Below the pieces are notes generated by a model, which saw only the letters and a list, made by a program, of their open reading frames with translations, was not told where the DNA came from and searched no databases. Below, piece after piece: positions 32,506 to 40,672 of a stretch of 47,748 nucleotides of DNA (position 1 is the first letter of the stretch; every line of letters starts with the position of its first letter). The DNA is taken from positions 1 to 47,748 of the forward strand of contig JACQUX010000037.1 in NCBI GenBank assembly GCA_016210045.1. The letters run 5' to 3'. Source of the DNA: Deltaproteobacteria bacterium (GTDB lineage Bacteria > UBA10199 > GCA-002796325 > JACPFF01). The translations under genes were made by a program, and so were the position numbers.

Positions 32506-33248
32506 CGGGGGAGTGGAATCAGCAGCGATTCCCCATTTTTCACGCCACGCCACGGCCCGTGCACGGCCGGGAGGACTTCCGAGCAGAGGATATGCTGCTC
32601 GCCGTCGGTCCAGTAGTGGAGCGTGTAATACGCATGTTGGACTTCCGCGGGATCGTAGTCCGGTGGGATCGGCTTTAAGACCTTGCCACTGACACGCCGA
32701 TACCCCAGCACGAATTGGCCGTCGCTCATCAGACAGGTCAACGACGTATGCGGACACTGTGCGGCCACGCCGTCCAGCCACTCGGGTAAAGCACTAAGTG
32801 GTTGCCGCGCCGCCACCCAACGGCGCAGCAGATCTTCGCTATCCGTCGTGCCACAAATCGCACCATCCGTCGCGCCTAAGCGTTCCAACTCCGTGACCGT
32901 GCCGTTATGGGCGAAGAGCCACGGCCCGTGCAGGAATGGATGCACGTTTTCCAGACAGATTTTTCCGTGCGTCGCCTTGCGAAAATGGGTCACCACCAAA
33001 CGCTGCACCGGATCCATCGCTTGCCGCACCGCCGCTTGAAATAAATCTAATTCATCCGCCGCATCGCCCGCCGAACGGGCCAGATGGACCGGCGCTGCAT
33101 CGCCGTCGTAACACGCCACGCCCCACCCTTCAGAATGTCCGGGAGATTCCCAGGGACGGACAACACCGTTGCGCGAGAGATGATGGAAAGCAAACAGGGC
33201 TTCGCGACGGAGTGCAGGCGTTCCAACGATCGCGATCATCCGACACAT
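32502..33248 (-). CDS. Class II glutamine amidotransferase (GATase_4)
   Basis: 248 residues. The N-terminal Cys2 of MCRMIAIVG becomes the nucleophile after Met removal. EGWGVACYDG, VTHFRKATHG (Arg/Thr glutamine binding), HPFLHGPWLFAHNGTV and DSEDLLRRWV are the conserved Ntn-hydrolase motifs. It resembles YafJ/EgtC-type stand-alone amidotransferases, which supply ammonia or hydrolyse gamma-glutamyl bonds. Co-translated with the flavoprotein below. The actual substrate is unknown. Confidence 0.88.
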   Translation of the reverse strand: MCRMIAIVGTPALRREALFAFHHLSRNGVVRPWESPGHSEGWGVACYDGDAAPVHLARSAGDAADELDLFQAAVRQAMDPVQRLVVTHFRKATHGKICLENVHPFLHGPWLFAHNGTVTELERLGATDGAICGTTDSEDLLRRWVAARQPLSALPEWLDGVAAQCPHTSLTCLMSDGQFVLGYRRVSGKVLKPIPPDYDPAEVQHAYYTLHYWTDGEQHILCSEVLPAVHGPWRGVKNGESLLIPLPR

Positions 33249-33292
33249 GATGCGTATTTGTCATGTCGCCAACGGACGCCGCAAGCGGAATC

Positions 33293-33694
33293 TCACGCGC
33301 CGCCATGCTCGCTGGCGATATGACCGTCCGGGCGCTGGTGATCGTCCTCGATGCGCACGACGTCGTCCAAATGCGGGGTAGACACTTCGAGCAACCGAAG
33401 GTCCGTCACGGCCTCCAGCCGGTGCCGTTGAGGCGGCACCACGCTATAGTAATCTTGGGGACCGATCTCCAACGTCTGCAACGTCTGGGATTGCAGGTCT
33501 TCGAGAATCAAACGTCCTCGCCCGGACAGGACATAACTTGTTTCCACTTTTTCCCGATGATACTGCAGACTCAACCGTTTCCCGGCCTGCACTTCGAGAA
33601 TCTTCATTGCGTAATGCGGCGACTCATGGACTAGCCACAACTCCCGCCCCCACGGCTTGCAAACGACTTTAGCGTCCCGTTCATGTAACGGCAT
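33293..33694 (-). CDS. Cupin, mannose-6-phosphate isomerase type II-like
   Basis: 133 residues, single cupin. KPWGRELWLVHE, LEVQAGKRLSLQYHREKVET (metal ligands Gln-His-Glu), YVLSGRGRLILED and VPPQRHRLEAV match the C-terminal isomerase domain of ManC/AlgA-type enzymes, here free-standing. It probably acts on a sugar phosphate. GGGAGG is ideally placed before the ATG. It overlaps the upstream hydrolase by 14 bp and precedes the amidotransferase by 44 bp. Confidence 0.87.
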   Translation of the reverse strand: MPLHERDAKVVCKPWGRELWLVHESPHYAMKILEVQAGKRLSLQYHREKVETSYVLSGRGRLILEDLQSQTLQTLEIGPQDYYSVVPPQRHRLEAVTDLRLLEVSTPHLDDVVRIEDDHQRPDGHIASEHGGA

Positions 33695-34565
33695 GTGTCC
33701 TCCCAGATGCAGTGATGAACTCCACCGCGCTGCGCGCCAGCTCCGTTTCGCGATCGCGGAAACTATGGTTCGCGCCGCTGATAACCGAAACCGCGATGCG
33801 CGGCAATGCTTGCGCGAAGAAAATGCGGATCGCGGCCGCGGGCACCGGCAAGTATTCGTCGTCCGCGCCGAGCACGAGCACGGCGCGCGTGCGAGGACGT
33901 GCTAAACGCCGCCACCGCGAATCCCCAACCAAATGTGAAAACGGAAACTGATCCATCCGATTGCGCGGACCGAACAGACTCAGATAACTCGCGGCACTGA
34001 TCGGCAAATATCCCAAATTTTGCACCGGCATCAGTGCATGTGGAGTACGCCGTGCCACGCGTGCCGCGAGCCGCTGCATCGCCTGAAAGCGTCGGGGACC
34101 GAGCAAGCGGCGTTGAACACCGACATCGTCGCCGGGCGCGATATACACCACACCCGCGACGCGCACGCCCCGTTGCAATGCATACGCGATCTTGTTGGCG
34201 CCGGTGCTGTGCCCCAGCAGATACACCGTCCGCACGCCGCGGGCGCGCAGACAGCGAATCGCGCCGCGGATATCATGCACGGACTCGGTGAAAATCTCAT
34301 ACACAGATCCGTTGTGCGGCGTCCGGCGGCCGCGCTGCGAACGCGTGCTGACCAGATCGTGTCCGCGCGTATTGATGGAAAAAAATCCGATCCGCCGTCG
34401 CACACACGCCGCCGCCAGCGCCGAAACCAACCACGACCGATATGCGTTCCCACCCAACCCATGAAGAAAAATCGCCGCCGTCCGTACCCGCCCGCCGGCA
34501 AGGAATCCGTGCAATTCCACCCCATCCGTGGCTGTAAATGGGACTATTTTGAAATGTGGCTGCAT
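33681..34565 (-). CDS. Alpha/beta hydrolase
   Basis: 294 residues. FLHGLGGNAYRSW (oxyanion loop), LLGHSTGANKIAYAL (nucleophile Ser), VLVLGADDEYLP (acid Asp) and GANHSFRDRE (His) give a full triad. Serine hydrolase of unknown substrate, with no signal peptide, so cytoplasmic. I chose ATG 34565; upstream codons lie in the AAC/GAAC-rich inverted repeat. It opens the minus-strand run continuing to the cupin (14-bp overlap). Confidence 0.88.
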   Translation of the reverse strand: MQPHFKIVPFTATDGVELHGFLAGGRVRTAAIFLHGLGGNAYRSWLVSALAAACVRRRIGFFSINTRGHDLVSTRSQRGRRTPHNGSVYEIFTESVHDIRGAIRCLRARGVRTVYLLGHSTGANKIAYALQRGVRVAGVVYIAPGDDVGVQRRLLGPRRFQAMQRLAARVARRTPHALMPVQNLGYLPISAASYLSLFGPRNRMDQFPFSHLVGDSRWRRLARPRTRAVLVLGADDEYLPVPAAAIRIFFAQALPRIAVSVISGANHSFRDRETELARSAVEFITASGRTHAVT

Positions 34566-34580
34566 GATTCTTACCCGAAG

Positions 34581-34668
34581 AACGAAGAACGTGAACGAAG
34601 AACGAAATGTGGCGCTACGGAAAGCCACTCAGCAACTGAACCGCCGTAATTCGTTCACGTTCTTCGTT
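34581..34668. repeat. 19-bp perfect inverted repeat
   Basis: AACGAAGAACGTGAACGAA (34581-34599) and TTCGTTCACGTTCTTCGTT (34650-34668), 50-nt loop. The arms are built from GAACGAA-type short direct repeats. It marks the boundary between the GC-rich hydrolase gene and the AT-richer GNAT/IVS patch. Confidence 0.8.
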
Positions 34669-34762
34669 CGTCGTTTAAAAAGAGCTGGCGCCAAATTATT
34701 GCGCGCCCATCCTTCAGGACGTCGAACCTGTTTATTCATTGCCAAAATAAGGCATGGGTGCA

Positions 34763-35257
34763 TTAAATGCCAATGATTTTGCTTCGATGCTCAAGCAAGA
34801 GAACGTCCCGCCATTTACCATTCATGCGACCGATTTTTTCTCGCATACCAACCTCCCGAAAACCACAATTCTTATGTAATGTTACACTTGCTATGTTTTC
34901 TGGAAAAATTCCCGCCTGAAGAGTCCAAATATTCTCTTTTTCGGATCCTTCAATCAGATTATTTAATAAGTGGCACCCTATTCCCCTACCTTGATATGAG
35001 GACGCAACATAGACGCTAACCTCGCAAACACCAGCATAAACGCACCGCTCTGAAATAGGACTCAAAGCGGCCCACCCGATCACCTTATTTTCATGTTCAA
35101 CCACAAAACGACACGTATTTAAATGACAGCCATGCCATTTTTCCCATGAGGGAACTTGCTGTTCAAAAGTCGCATTTCCTGTTTGAATACCTTCCCAATA
35201 TATTTGAGATACCGATAGCCAGTGTGCTTGCAATAGGGGATTAATCTTAATATTCAC
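34763..35257 (-). CDS. GNAT-family N-acetyltransferase
   Basis: 164 residues, phosphinothricin-acetyltransferase-like GNAT. FVVEHENKVIGWAALSPI, VSVYVASSYQGRGIGCHLLN (acetyl-CoA pyrophosphate loop GRGIG) and NIASVTLHKNCGFREVG are the standard motifs. It transfers acetyl to an amine; the true substrate is unknown. Codon choice and local composition are clearly more AT-rich than neighbouring genes, suggesting recent transfer together with the four-helix gene 7 bp upstream. Confidence 0.9.
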   Translation of the reverse strand: MNIKINPLLQAHWLSVSQIYWEGIQTGNATFEQQVPSWEKWHGCHLNTCRFVVEHENKVIGWAALSPISERCVYAGVCEVSVYVASSYQGRGIGCHLLNNLIEGSEKENIWTLQAGIFPENIASVTLHKNCGFREVGMREKIGRMNGKWRDVLLLEHRSKIIGI

Positions 35258-35264
35258 CTTGCCC

Positions 35265-35633
35265 TCATTTTTGATTTAAGTCCTCAACCGACTTTACCAG
35301 GTTGGTCAGCATTTTGGCGATAACATCGAGCTGGTCGTAGAAATCAGCGTATTGTCGTTCATCAATTAAAGATTTCCTGTGCAAAACTTGGATGATGGGA
35401 ACACACTCAAAAGTGGATCCTCGCGCAATCCAAAAAAATTGGCGTTTATCGCCCTTGTGCCAGCGGCCATTACCTTCAGCAATGTTCAATGGAATGGAGA
35501 GTGCGGCGCGGGAGAGTTGGTCAATCAAACTATAAGAAGTTTTTCCTTTCAGTTTTTCACATAAGGATTCAACTGCCTCAACCCAATCAAGTGCCTTCTG
35601 ATAGACCTCAAGTTTCTCAAATTGAAATGCCAT
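35265..35633 (-). CDS. Four-helix-bundle (23S rRNA IVS-type) protein
   Basis: 122 residues. FEKLEVYQKALDWVEAVESL, LIDQLSRAALSIPLNIAEGN and FFWIARGSTFECVPIIQVLH match the four-helix-bundle family (TIGR02436) first found in 23S rRNA intervening sequences. Genes of this family move often and stand beside unrelated genes. Here there is no rRNA in the window. The base composition is AT-rich, like the adjacent acetyltransferase gene. Role unknown. Confidence 0.9.
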   Translation of the reverse strand: MAFQFEKLEVYQKALDWVEAVESLCEKLKGKTSYSLIDQLSRAALSIPLNIAEGNGRWHKGDKRQFFWIARGSTFECVPIIQVLHRKSLIDERQYADFYDQLDVIAKMLTNLVKSVEDLNQK

Positions 35634-35747
35634 TTTTGGTTTTACCCTCTATTTTCTATCAACTATTTTCCATTTTCTCGACTTTTCGCCCCCCAATACA
35701 GCACAGAACTTCTGAAAATAGAAGAATGGAAAGTAGAAAATGGAGGA

Positions 35748-35768
35748 CGACTTTTCTGCGAAAAGTCG
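35748..35768. repeat. Short perfect hairpin near IVS-type gene
   Basis: CGACTTTTC-TGC-GAAAAGTCG, 9-bp stem and 3-nt loop. The flanking stretch from 35640 is AT-rich with short TATTTTC/GAAAATA type repeats and marks the right boundary of the AT-rich patch next to the tRNA-Arg relic. Confidence 0.5.
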
Positions 35769-35772
35769 TTGC

Positions 35773-35803
35773 GCGCCCGATACGATTCGAACGTACGACC
35801 GCA
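35773..35803 (-). pseudogene. 3'-half relic of a tRNA-Arg
   Basis: On the minus strand GTACG-TTCGAAT-CGTAT forms a full T-arm, followed by CGGGCGC, the same acceptor 3' strand as the intact tRNA-Arg 86 bp away. The T-stem differs from the intact gene by paired changes, so the relic came from a distinct functional tRNA. The 5' side is missing. Confidence 0.7.
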
Positions 35804-35887
35804 GCGCAAGGCAAACGACGTCCGGTGGACGTCGGCAAACTTGCGCTGCTGATGAAATCGCGGCGCGGCGCTAGTCTAGCAGCTCAG

Positions 35888-35961
35888 CGCGCCCGGCGCG
35901 ATTCGAACGCACGACCCTCAGCTTCGGAGGCTGATGCTCTATCCAGCTGAGCTACGGGCGC
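35888..35961 (-). tRNA. tRNA-Arg (anticodon CCG)
   Basis: 74 nt including discriminator. Acceptor GCGCCCG/CGGGCGC, D-arm GCTC...GAGC, anticodon stem TCAGC/GCTGA with loop CTCCGAA (anticodon CCG), T-arm GTGCG-TTCGAAT-CGCGC. All stems pair. CCA is not encoded. Two half-copies flank it. Confidence 0.95.
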
Positions 35962-36017
35962 GCTGGGCTGCTAGGCGATTTCGTTTTCAATGGTCCCGCG
36001 CCGCTACCGAGCTCGCT

Positions 36018-36058
36018 GCTTCGGAGGCTGGTGCTCTATCCAGCTGAGCTACGGGCGC
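36018..36058 (-). pseudogene. 5'-half copy of tRNA-Arg(CCG)
   Basis: 41 nt matching 35921-35961 of the intact tRNA with one substitution: acceptor 5' strand, D-arm, and anticodon arm up to the start of the 3' anticodon stem. The match stops there, so no T-arm or acceptor 3' strand follows. A truncation at the anticodon stem is typical of past recombination at a tRNA. Confidence 0.75.
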
Positions 36059-36278
36059 GAAAAGCTGAGCTGCTTCTAGTCGGCTGGGCGGAGATGTCAA
36101 CTGGACTCCATAATGCGGTAACGAATACCCAGCGACCGGCAGATGGGGCATGATGGCTGTCGAAAATCACGATCTATCCGACAAAAAACCTGCCTGGATG
36201 ATTTTCACCGCTTATCGGCACTGCTATTCTGAAGACCTCGATTGTCAGCAACTGAACGTCCGCAAGGGGGAGGCTGCT

Positions 36279-38471
36279 ATGCTAGGGCAAGAACGTCTGC
36301 CGGTGTCCGTATGGTTGGTTGCGATCACGACTATGGGCCTGATGCTGAGTCTGGGGTGCGGCGGAGGCGGGGGCGGCGACGACGATGGGAACACGGGCGA
36401 CACCAGCGGAAGCAGTAGCAGCGGCGGCAGCGGCACGAGTAATGGAACGACCGTCACCCTCTCCGGCGCCGTCAACGTCACGACCGCCGACGCGGCCCGC
36501 GCAGGACTTTCGCTTCCGCCCACTGCCAGCGTGAACCTCGGAGGAAAACATGCCACGAAAGGGTTGAAATCCGTCGGGGATGCGGCGCTGGCAAATGGTA
36601 CCGTTGCCCTTTACAAGATTGAGGCCGATGGGACCGAAACCGCCGTCGATATCGGAACCGTAACGACCGATGCCTCCGGCAATTATTCCATTCCCAACAT
36701 CCCGATCGCCTCCACCGGTTCCGGTAGCGTCGACGACTTCTACTATGAAGTCCGCGTCAGCGCGGGGTCACTCACCATCGTGGCGCCGACAGCGCCGACC
36801 AAGGACACGACCGTCAACGTATCACCGGAAACGCATCTGGCGGCTGCCATGCTCACCGATGTGGAGTCCGTTGCCGGCAGTGTGTTGCCGCGCGAAGAGA
36901 TCATCGAAAACGTGCGGAATGTCACGGTGGATGAAATCGCGAACGAACTGGCAGAAAGCTTTGATCTCCCTTCGTTAGTTGACAACGAGGCGAACGTGAC
37001 GATTGCCGCCACGGCGATCGGTTCCGATAACCGCGACGCCGAAAAGGCCCTGCGCACCTTCGAAGCGGAAAAAGAGGCCCTCGTTCTGCAATCCGGGGAC
37101 GCGACGACGGCCGATGCCGCCGCCTATCTCGAACGGGTCAGCCGCGAGGGATGTGACTTCAACGAAAATTTCAATCTCCCATCCTCCGCACGTGGCCTCC
37201 TCGCCGCAGCCTTTGTGGAAGGCACCACCGTAACGACGACGCAGGTCGTCGCGGCCTATAACAACAACAACGGTAGTGACCCCGACGTCACGGCGGCCAA
37301 TGCCGTGTCCGATTTTGATTCCTTACTCACGACCATCGATACGGCGATGACGGGCTCGACCGATCTCGACACTGATGACCAACTGGGGCTCTACGTCAAA
37401 CGCGACCTTTCGGCCGCCGCATTTGATGAAACAACGGCCCTTCAAATCGATCAAGCCACGGCCTTGACCCAAGGTCTCTTTCCCCAAGATTGCCAACCGG
37501 GTGGCTTTGACATGATCGGCTTCGCCTCCGATCTGACAGGGTCGAGTCAGTTTTCCGCGCCAACAATCGTCGATCGCCAAATCTTCCACGACATGGGCTT
37601 CAATTGCGGCGGCGGCAGCATCGGCCACTTGCGCGCCACGGTCCAGGTGTATGCGGCCGGGGGCGCGACCGTTAACGGGGTCTCGATCACTAAGAATGGC
37701 ACAATCAAAGCACTGACGATGGCGAACCAGAATGGCGCCTTCAGCCGTTGGCAAAGCAGCTCGAGTGAGAACGATCCCGACTTCTACTGCATGGACCTTC
37801 CGAGTGACATTACGTACACCATCACAGTGGACCTCGACGGCGCAGACGACCTCACGGAGACAGTGACGGCGCAACATCGCGAAGTGCCGGAGGCCGGCTT
37901 GAGTTTCGTAAATGACGATGGGACGCTGACACCGCTCGCCAACGACCAATCCATCTTTCCGACAGCGGCAAAACGGCCGATTTTCAAATGGGTCCCTGCG
38001 CCGGGGACGCCCGAGGCGTCGGTCATTGCCGACGCCCCGGCAGGGAGTCAATTCAAGTTCACGTTTGAGCTTTCGCACGTTCTCAGCAATGCGTGGCTCG
38101 ACGCGAACGTCCCGGAAAACCAGGACGCGGATCCGAACAACGACGTCAACGAAGGTCCGCTCACTCATGCATCGTGTCCGATGGGCGGCAGCGGACAGAA
38201 GCTGATGGATCGGAACTATTTCATTGCGGATAGCGACTGTGACATTGATGGGTGTTTAGCTGCGCTGCAGGCGTCGCCAACGCTTGCGCTCGCCACGGCC
38301 AACGGTGAGGTCTCCATCAACACCAGCACGATCACCCGCGACGCGATTCACTGTCGAACCAATATCCAAACCTTCCTGGTCGACACCCATGATCGGATGC
38401 TTGGCCAAGCTGCGGGGAATTTCCGCTCCTATTGTTACGACGCCAACGGCGACGGCGATTGCGGCGATTAG
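36279..38471 (+). CDS. Large hypothetical lipoprotein
   Basis: 730 residues. Signal MLGQERLPVSVWLVAITTMG leads to the lipobox LSLGC, followed by a poly-Gly/Asp/Ser linker. A short beta region near 105-160 (VALYKIEADGTETAVDIGTV, TDASGNYSIPNIP) resembles carboxypeptidase-regulatory or SdrD-like modules. The middle part is helical and Thr/Asp/Ala-rich. The C-terminal part ends RSYCYDANGDGDCGD, an Asp-rich motif like a single calcium loop. GGGGGAGG before the ATG fixes the start; an in-frame ATG at 36150 would bury the signal and is rejected. No family recognised. No gene is visible in 36059-36278. Confidence 0.82.
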   Translation: MLGQERLPVSVWLVAITTMGLMLSLGCGGGGGGDDDGNTGDTSGSSSSGGSGTSNGTTVTLSGAVNVTTADAARAGLSLPPTASVNLGGKHATKGLKSVGDAALANGTVALYKIEADGTETAVDIGTVTTDASGNYSIPNIPIASTGSGSVDDFYYEVRVSAGSLTIVAPTAPTKDTTVNVSPETHLAAAMLTDVESVAGSVLPREEIIENVRNVTVDEIANELAESFDLPSLVDNEANVTIAATAIGSDNRDAEKALRTFEAEKEALVLQSGDATTADAAAYLERVSREGCDFNENFNLPSSARGLLAAAFVEGTTVTTTQVVAAYNNNNGSDPDVTAANAVSDFDSLLTTIDTAMTGSTDLDTDDQLGLYVKRDLSAAAFDETTALQIDQATALTQGLFPQDCQPGGFDMIGFASDLTGSSQFSAPTIVDRQIFHDMGFNCGGGSIGHLRATVQVYAAGGATVNGVSITKNGTIKALTMANQNGAFSRWQSSSSENDPDFYCMDLPSDITYTITVDLDGADDLTETVTAQHREVPEAGLSFVNDDGTLTPLANDQSIFPTAAKRPIFKWVPAPGTPEASVIADAPAGSQFKFTFELSHVLSNAWLDANVPENQDADPNNDVNEGPLTHASCPMGGSGQKLMDRNYFIADSDCDIDGCLAALQASPTLALATANGEVSINTSTITRDAIHCRTNIQTFLVDTHDRMLGQAAGNFRSYCYDANGDGDCGD

Positions 38472-38593
38472 CCGTTGCCGACACAGAGACGGAAGCGGCA
38501 CACGACGGGTCCTTTACACGGCGCACCGCATAGAGTAGGTCATCCCACTGATGCGTGAGCGGTCGTCTGGCACGCCGTCAGGAAGGATATACT

Positions 38594-38794
38594 ATGGGAC
38601 GGTTTAATTGGACGGAGATCTTGCTGTTGTTGGCCGTGGCGTTGCTGCTCTTTGGGGCGAAACGGCTCCCGGAGATCGCAAAGTCGTTCGGCAGGAGCAT
38701 TCAGGAATTCAAGAAGGGCTTCAGCGCCGCGCCGGACGAGAAAGACGACAAGAAACCGGATGCCCCGAATGGCAAACATCCCGACCCCCACTGA
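38594..38794 (+). CDS. tatA: Twin-arginine translocase TatA/B-type subunit
   Basis: 66 residues. A short N-terminal membrane helix (WTEILLLLAVALLLFGAKRLPE) is followed by the FG-x-KRLPE hinge, the amphipathic IAKSFGRSIQEFKKGF and an acidic/basic tail. This is the pore-forming subunit of the Tat system that exports folded proteins. AGGAAGG is well spaced before ATG 38594. tatC overlaps its end by about 35 bp. No separate tatB is present here. Confidence 0.92.
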   Translation: MGRFNWTEILLLLAVALLLFGAKRLPEIAKSFGRSIQEFKKGFSAAPDEKDDKKPDAPNGKHPDPH

Positions 38795-39563
38795 CCCGGC
38801 GGTACCGCTCTCCGCGCACCTGAACATCCTCCGTCGCTTGCTGCTCCGCTGCCTGATCGTCGTGACGCTTGCCACTACGGCCGCGTTCGGACTCGCCCCG
38901 TACTTATTCCACTGGCTGCTGCGACCGGCCGCCGGATTACACGCGACCACGGCGGGCGCGCCTTCGGTCACGCTGCAGACGCTGGCCCCCGGCGAAACGT
39001 TTCGGATGAGCGTGCAGATCGCACTGATGGCCGGATTGATCGTCGTGTTGCCATATCTCTTCGCCGAGGCATGGCACTTCCTCCGTCCCGGCCTGCGGGC
39101 GCGAGAACGGCGATGGTTCGGCATCATTGTGGGGAGCGGGACGCTGCTGTTTTTCCTCGGCGCCGGATTTGCGTACGCCGTCGTCACCCCGCTCGTGCTC
39201 CGCTTTTTCTGGCAGTATAGTGTCCATCTCGGCATCACGCCGTCGTGGACCGTGGCCCACTATATCGAATTCGTCTTGAGCAACATGGGGGCCTTCGGCC
39301 TCGCATTCGAACTCCCGCTAGTCGTCGCCATGCTCGCCGCGTTCGGGATCGTCAGCGCGGCGACGCTTGTACGGACCCGACGCTACGCGATTTTCCTGAT
39401 CTGCGTACTGTCCGCGTTTCTCACCCCACCGGACGCCGTCAGCATGGCGTTGATGGCCATCCCGCTGCTGTTACTTTACGAGGGATCGATCCTGCTGGCA
39501 CGGTGCGTGGCGGCCAAGCCGGATGCAGCGGAAGACTTGCCAACCCCCGGGCAGCAGAAGTAG
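38760..39563 (+). CDS. tatC: Twin-arginine translocase TatC subunit
   Basis: 267 residues with six predicted membrane helices. LSAHLNILRRLLLR is the N-terminal TatC signature; FRMSVQIALMAGLIVVLPYL, FAEAWHFLRPGL and FLSNMG-like FVLSNMGAFGLAFELPLV are present, as is the FLTPPDAVSM loop near the end. It is the signal-peptide receptor of the Tat system. The start is ATG 38760 or 38769, both inside tatA, in another frame. Confidence 0.94.
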   Translation: MPRMANIPTPTDPAVPLSAHLNILRRLLLRCLIVVTLATTAAFGLAPYLFHWLLRPAAGLHATTAGAPSVTLQTLAPGETFRMSVQIALMAGLIVVLPYLFAEAWHFLRPGLRARERRWFGIIVGSGTLLFFLGAGFAYAVVTPLVLRFFWQYSVHLGITPSWTVAHYIEFVLSNMGAFGLAFELPLVVAMLAAFGIVSAATLVRTRRYAIFLICVLSAFLTPPDAVSMALMAIPLLLLYEGSILLARCVAAKPDAAEDLPTPGQQK

Positions 39564-39593
39564 TGCGGCGTAGGTATGAGTAGGAAACGGAAA

Positions 39594-39680
39594 AGGAGTA
39601 AGCGCGCCGGAGCGCCAGTGGAGGCGTGGAGTGCGGTAGCGACGACCGCAATGCGACCGAGCAGGGAGCGTTGCGCACCA
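39594..39680 (+). repeat. Repeated 5' leader element, copy B
   Basis: Second copy of the element at 17129-17215, ungapped, about 82% identical, beginning AGGAGTAAGCGCGCCGGA. Hairpin TGCGGT (39632-39637)/ACCGCA (39645-39650). It lies between tatC and the kinase gene; the kinase ribosome site AAAGGAGAG begins right at its end. Confidence 0.75.
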
Positions 39681-39692
39681 AAGGAGAGATGT

Positions 39693-40667
39693 ATGCACTA
39701 CGATGTCTATGGGATTGGCAACGCACTGGTCGACATTCAGGCGAACGTCAGTGACGACTTATTGCAACAAATTACACGGGACGTCCCGTCCACGACACAC
39801 GATCGGCTCGCGAAAGGGACGATGCATTTAGTCGACACGACGACGCAAGGGCACATCCTGCGCCTCTTGGAAGAGATCGGCACGCATACCGTGTCCGGTG
39901 GCAGCGCGGCGAATACGATGATCGGCGTCGCCCATTTGGGCGGTCGCGCGGCCTATGCCGGCAAGGTCGGGGACGACGTCTATGGCGCGTTCTATGCCGA
40001 AGACCTCCACAAAGCGAGCGTCGCGTACCGCGTCCCGTTCGGACATGCTGAGACAGGAACCTGCATCGTCCTCGTCACGCCGGATGCGCAACGGACCTTT
40101 TTTACGCATCTCGGCATCAGCACTGCGCTGACGCCGAACGACATCGACGAAGCGGCCATCAAGGCCTCACAGTGGGTCTATATCGAAGGGTATCTGTGGG
40201 ATGCCCCGGGTCCGAAGGCCGCGTCACTCAAGGCTATGGAGCTAGCCTGTCATTACGGCGTAAAAGTCGCGTATTCATTTTCCGATCCATTTTGTGTGCG
40301 GCGCGCGCGCAGCGACTTTCGCGACTTCACGGAGCGATTCGTCGACTTGGTCTTTTGTAATGAAGAAGAGGCGCTCGCCTTTACCGATGCCGGCAATGTC
40401 GAAGACGCGATCGGCACGATCACGGCGCTCGACACCGCGGTCGCGATCACGAGGGGCGAACGCGGTTCGCTGTTCGCAATGAACGGCACCCGCCACATCG
40501 TCCCGCCCGTGCATGTGGACGCAATCGACTCGACCGGCGCCGGCGACCTGTACGCGGCGGGCGTACTCCACGGCTTGTGTAGCGGCAAGACCCCGGCAGA
40601 GGCTGGGGAGCTTGGTTCCGCATTGGCCGCGCGGATCCTCACCGTGCGCGGGGCACGGCTACCGTAA
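39693..40667 (+). CDS. PfkB-family kinase (adenosine kinase-like)
   Basis: 324 residues, ribokinase fold. VYGIGNALVDIQ is the N-terminal signature; GGSAANTMIGVAHLGGRAAY is PfkB motif 1; ITRGERGSLF and DSTGAGDLYAAGVLHG (motif 2, catalytic Asp and anion hole) complete the active site. Closest by eye to adenosine kinase-like PfkB members; sugar kinases remain possible. AAAGGAGAG before the ATG at 39693. An in-frame ATG at 39576 would only translate the repeated leader and is rejected. Convergent with the next gene, 5 bp apart. Confidence 0.9.
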   Translation: MHYDVYGIGNALVDIQANVSDDLLQQITRDVPSTTHDRLAKGTMHLVDTTTQGHILRLLEEIGTHTVSGGSAANTMIGVAHLGGRAAYAGKVGDDVYGAFYAEDLHKASVAYRVPFGHAETGTCIVLVTPDAQRTFFTHLGISTALTPNDIDEAAIKASQWVYIEGYLWDAPGPKAASLKAMELACHYGVKVAYSFSDPFCVRRARSDFRDFTERFVDLVFCNEEEALAFTDAGNVEDAIGTITALDTAVAITRGERGSLFAMNGTRHIVPPVHVDAIDSTGAGDLYAAGVLHGLCSGKTPAEAGELGSALAARILTVRGARLP

Positions 40668-40672
40668 AGCCG

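Noticed and set aside
36132-36145. Another copy of the 125-nt suf hairpin (GCAGATGGGGCAT)
   Set aside because: Only 13 nt resemble one arm; the matching arm and inner helix are missing.
39576-39692. In-frame extension of the PfkB kinase (basic N-terminus)
   Set aside because: It only translates the repeated leader; the kinase fold starts at 39693 after a good ribosome site. The similar peptide upstream of the Rrf2 gene follows from DNA repeat identity.
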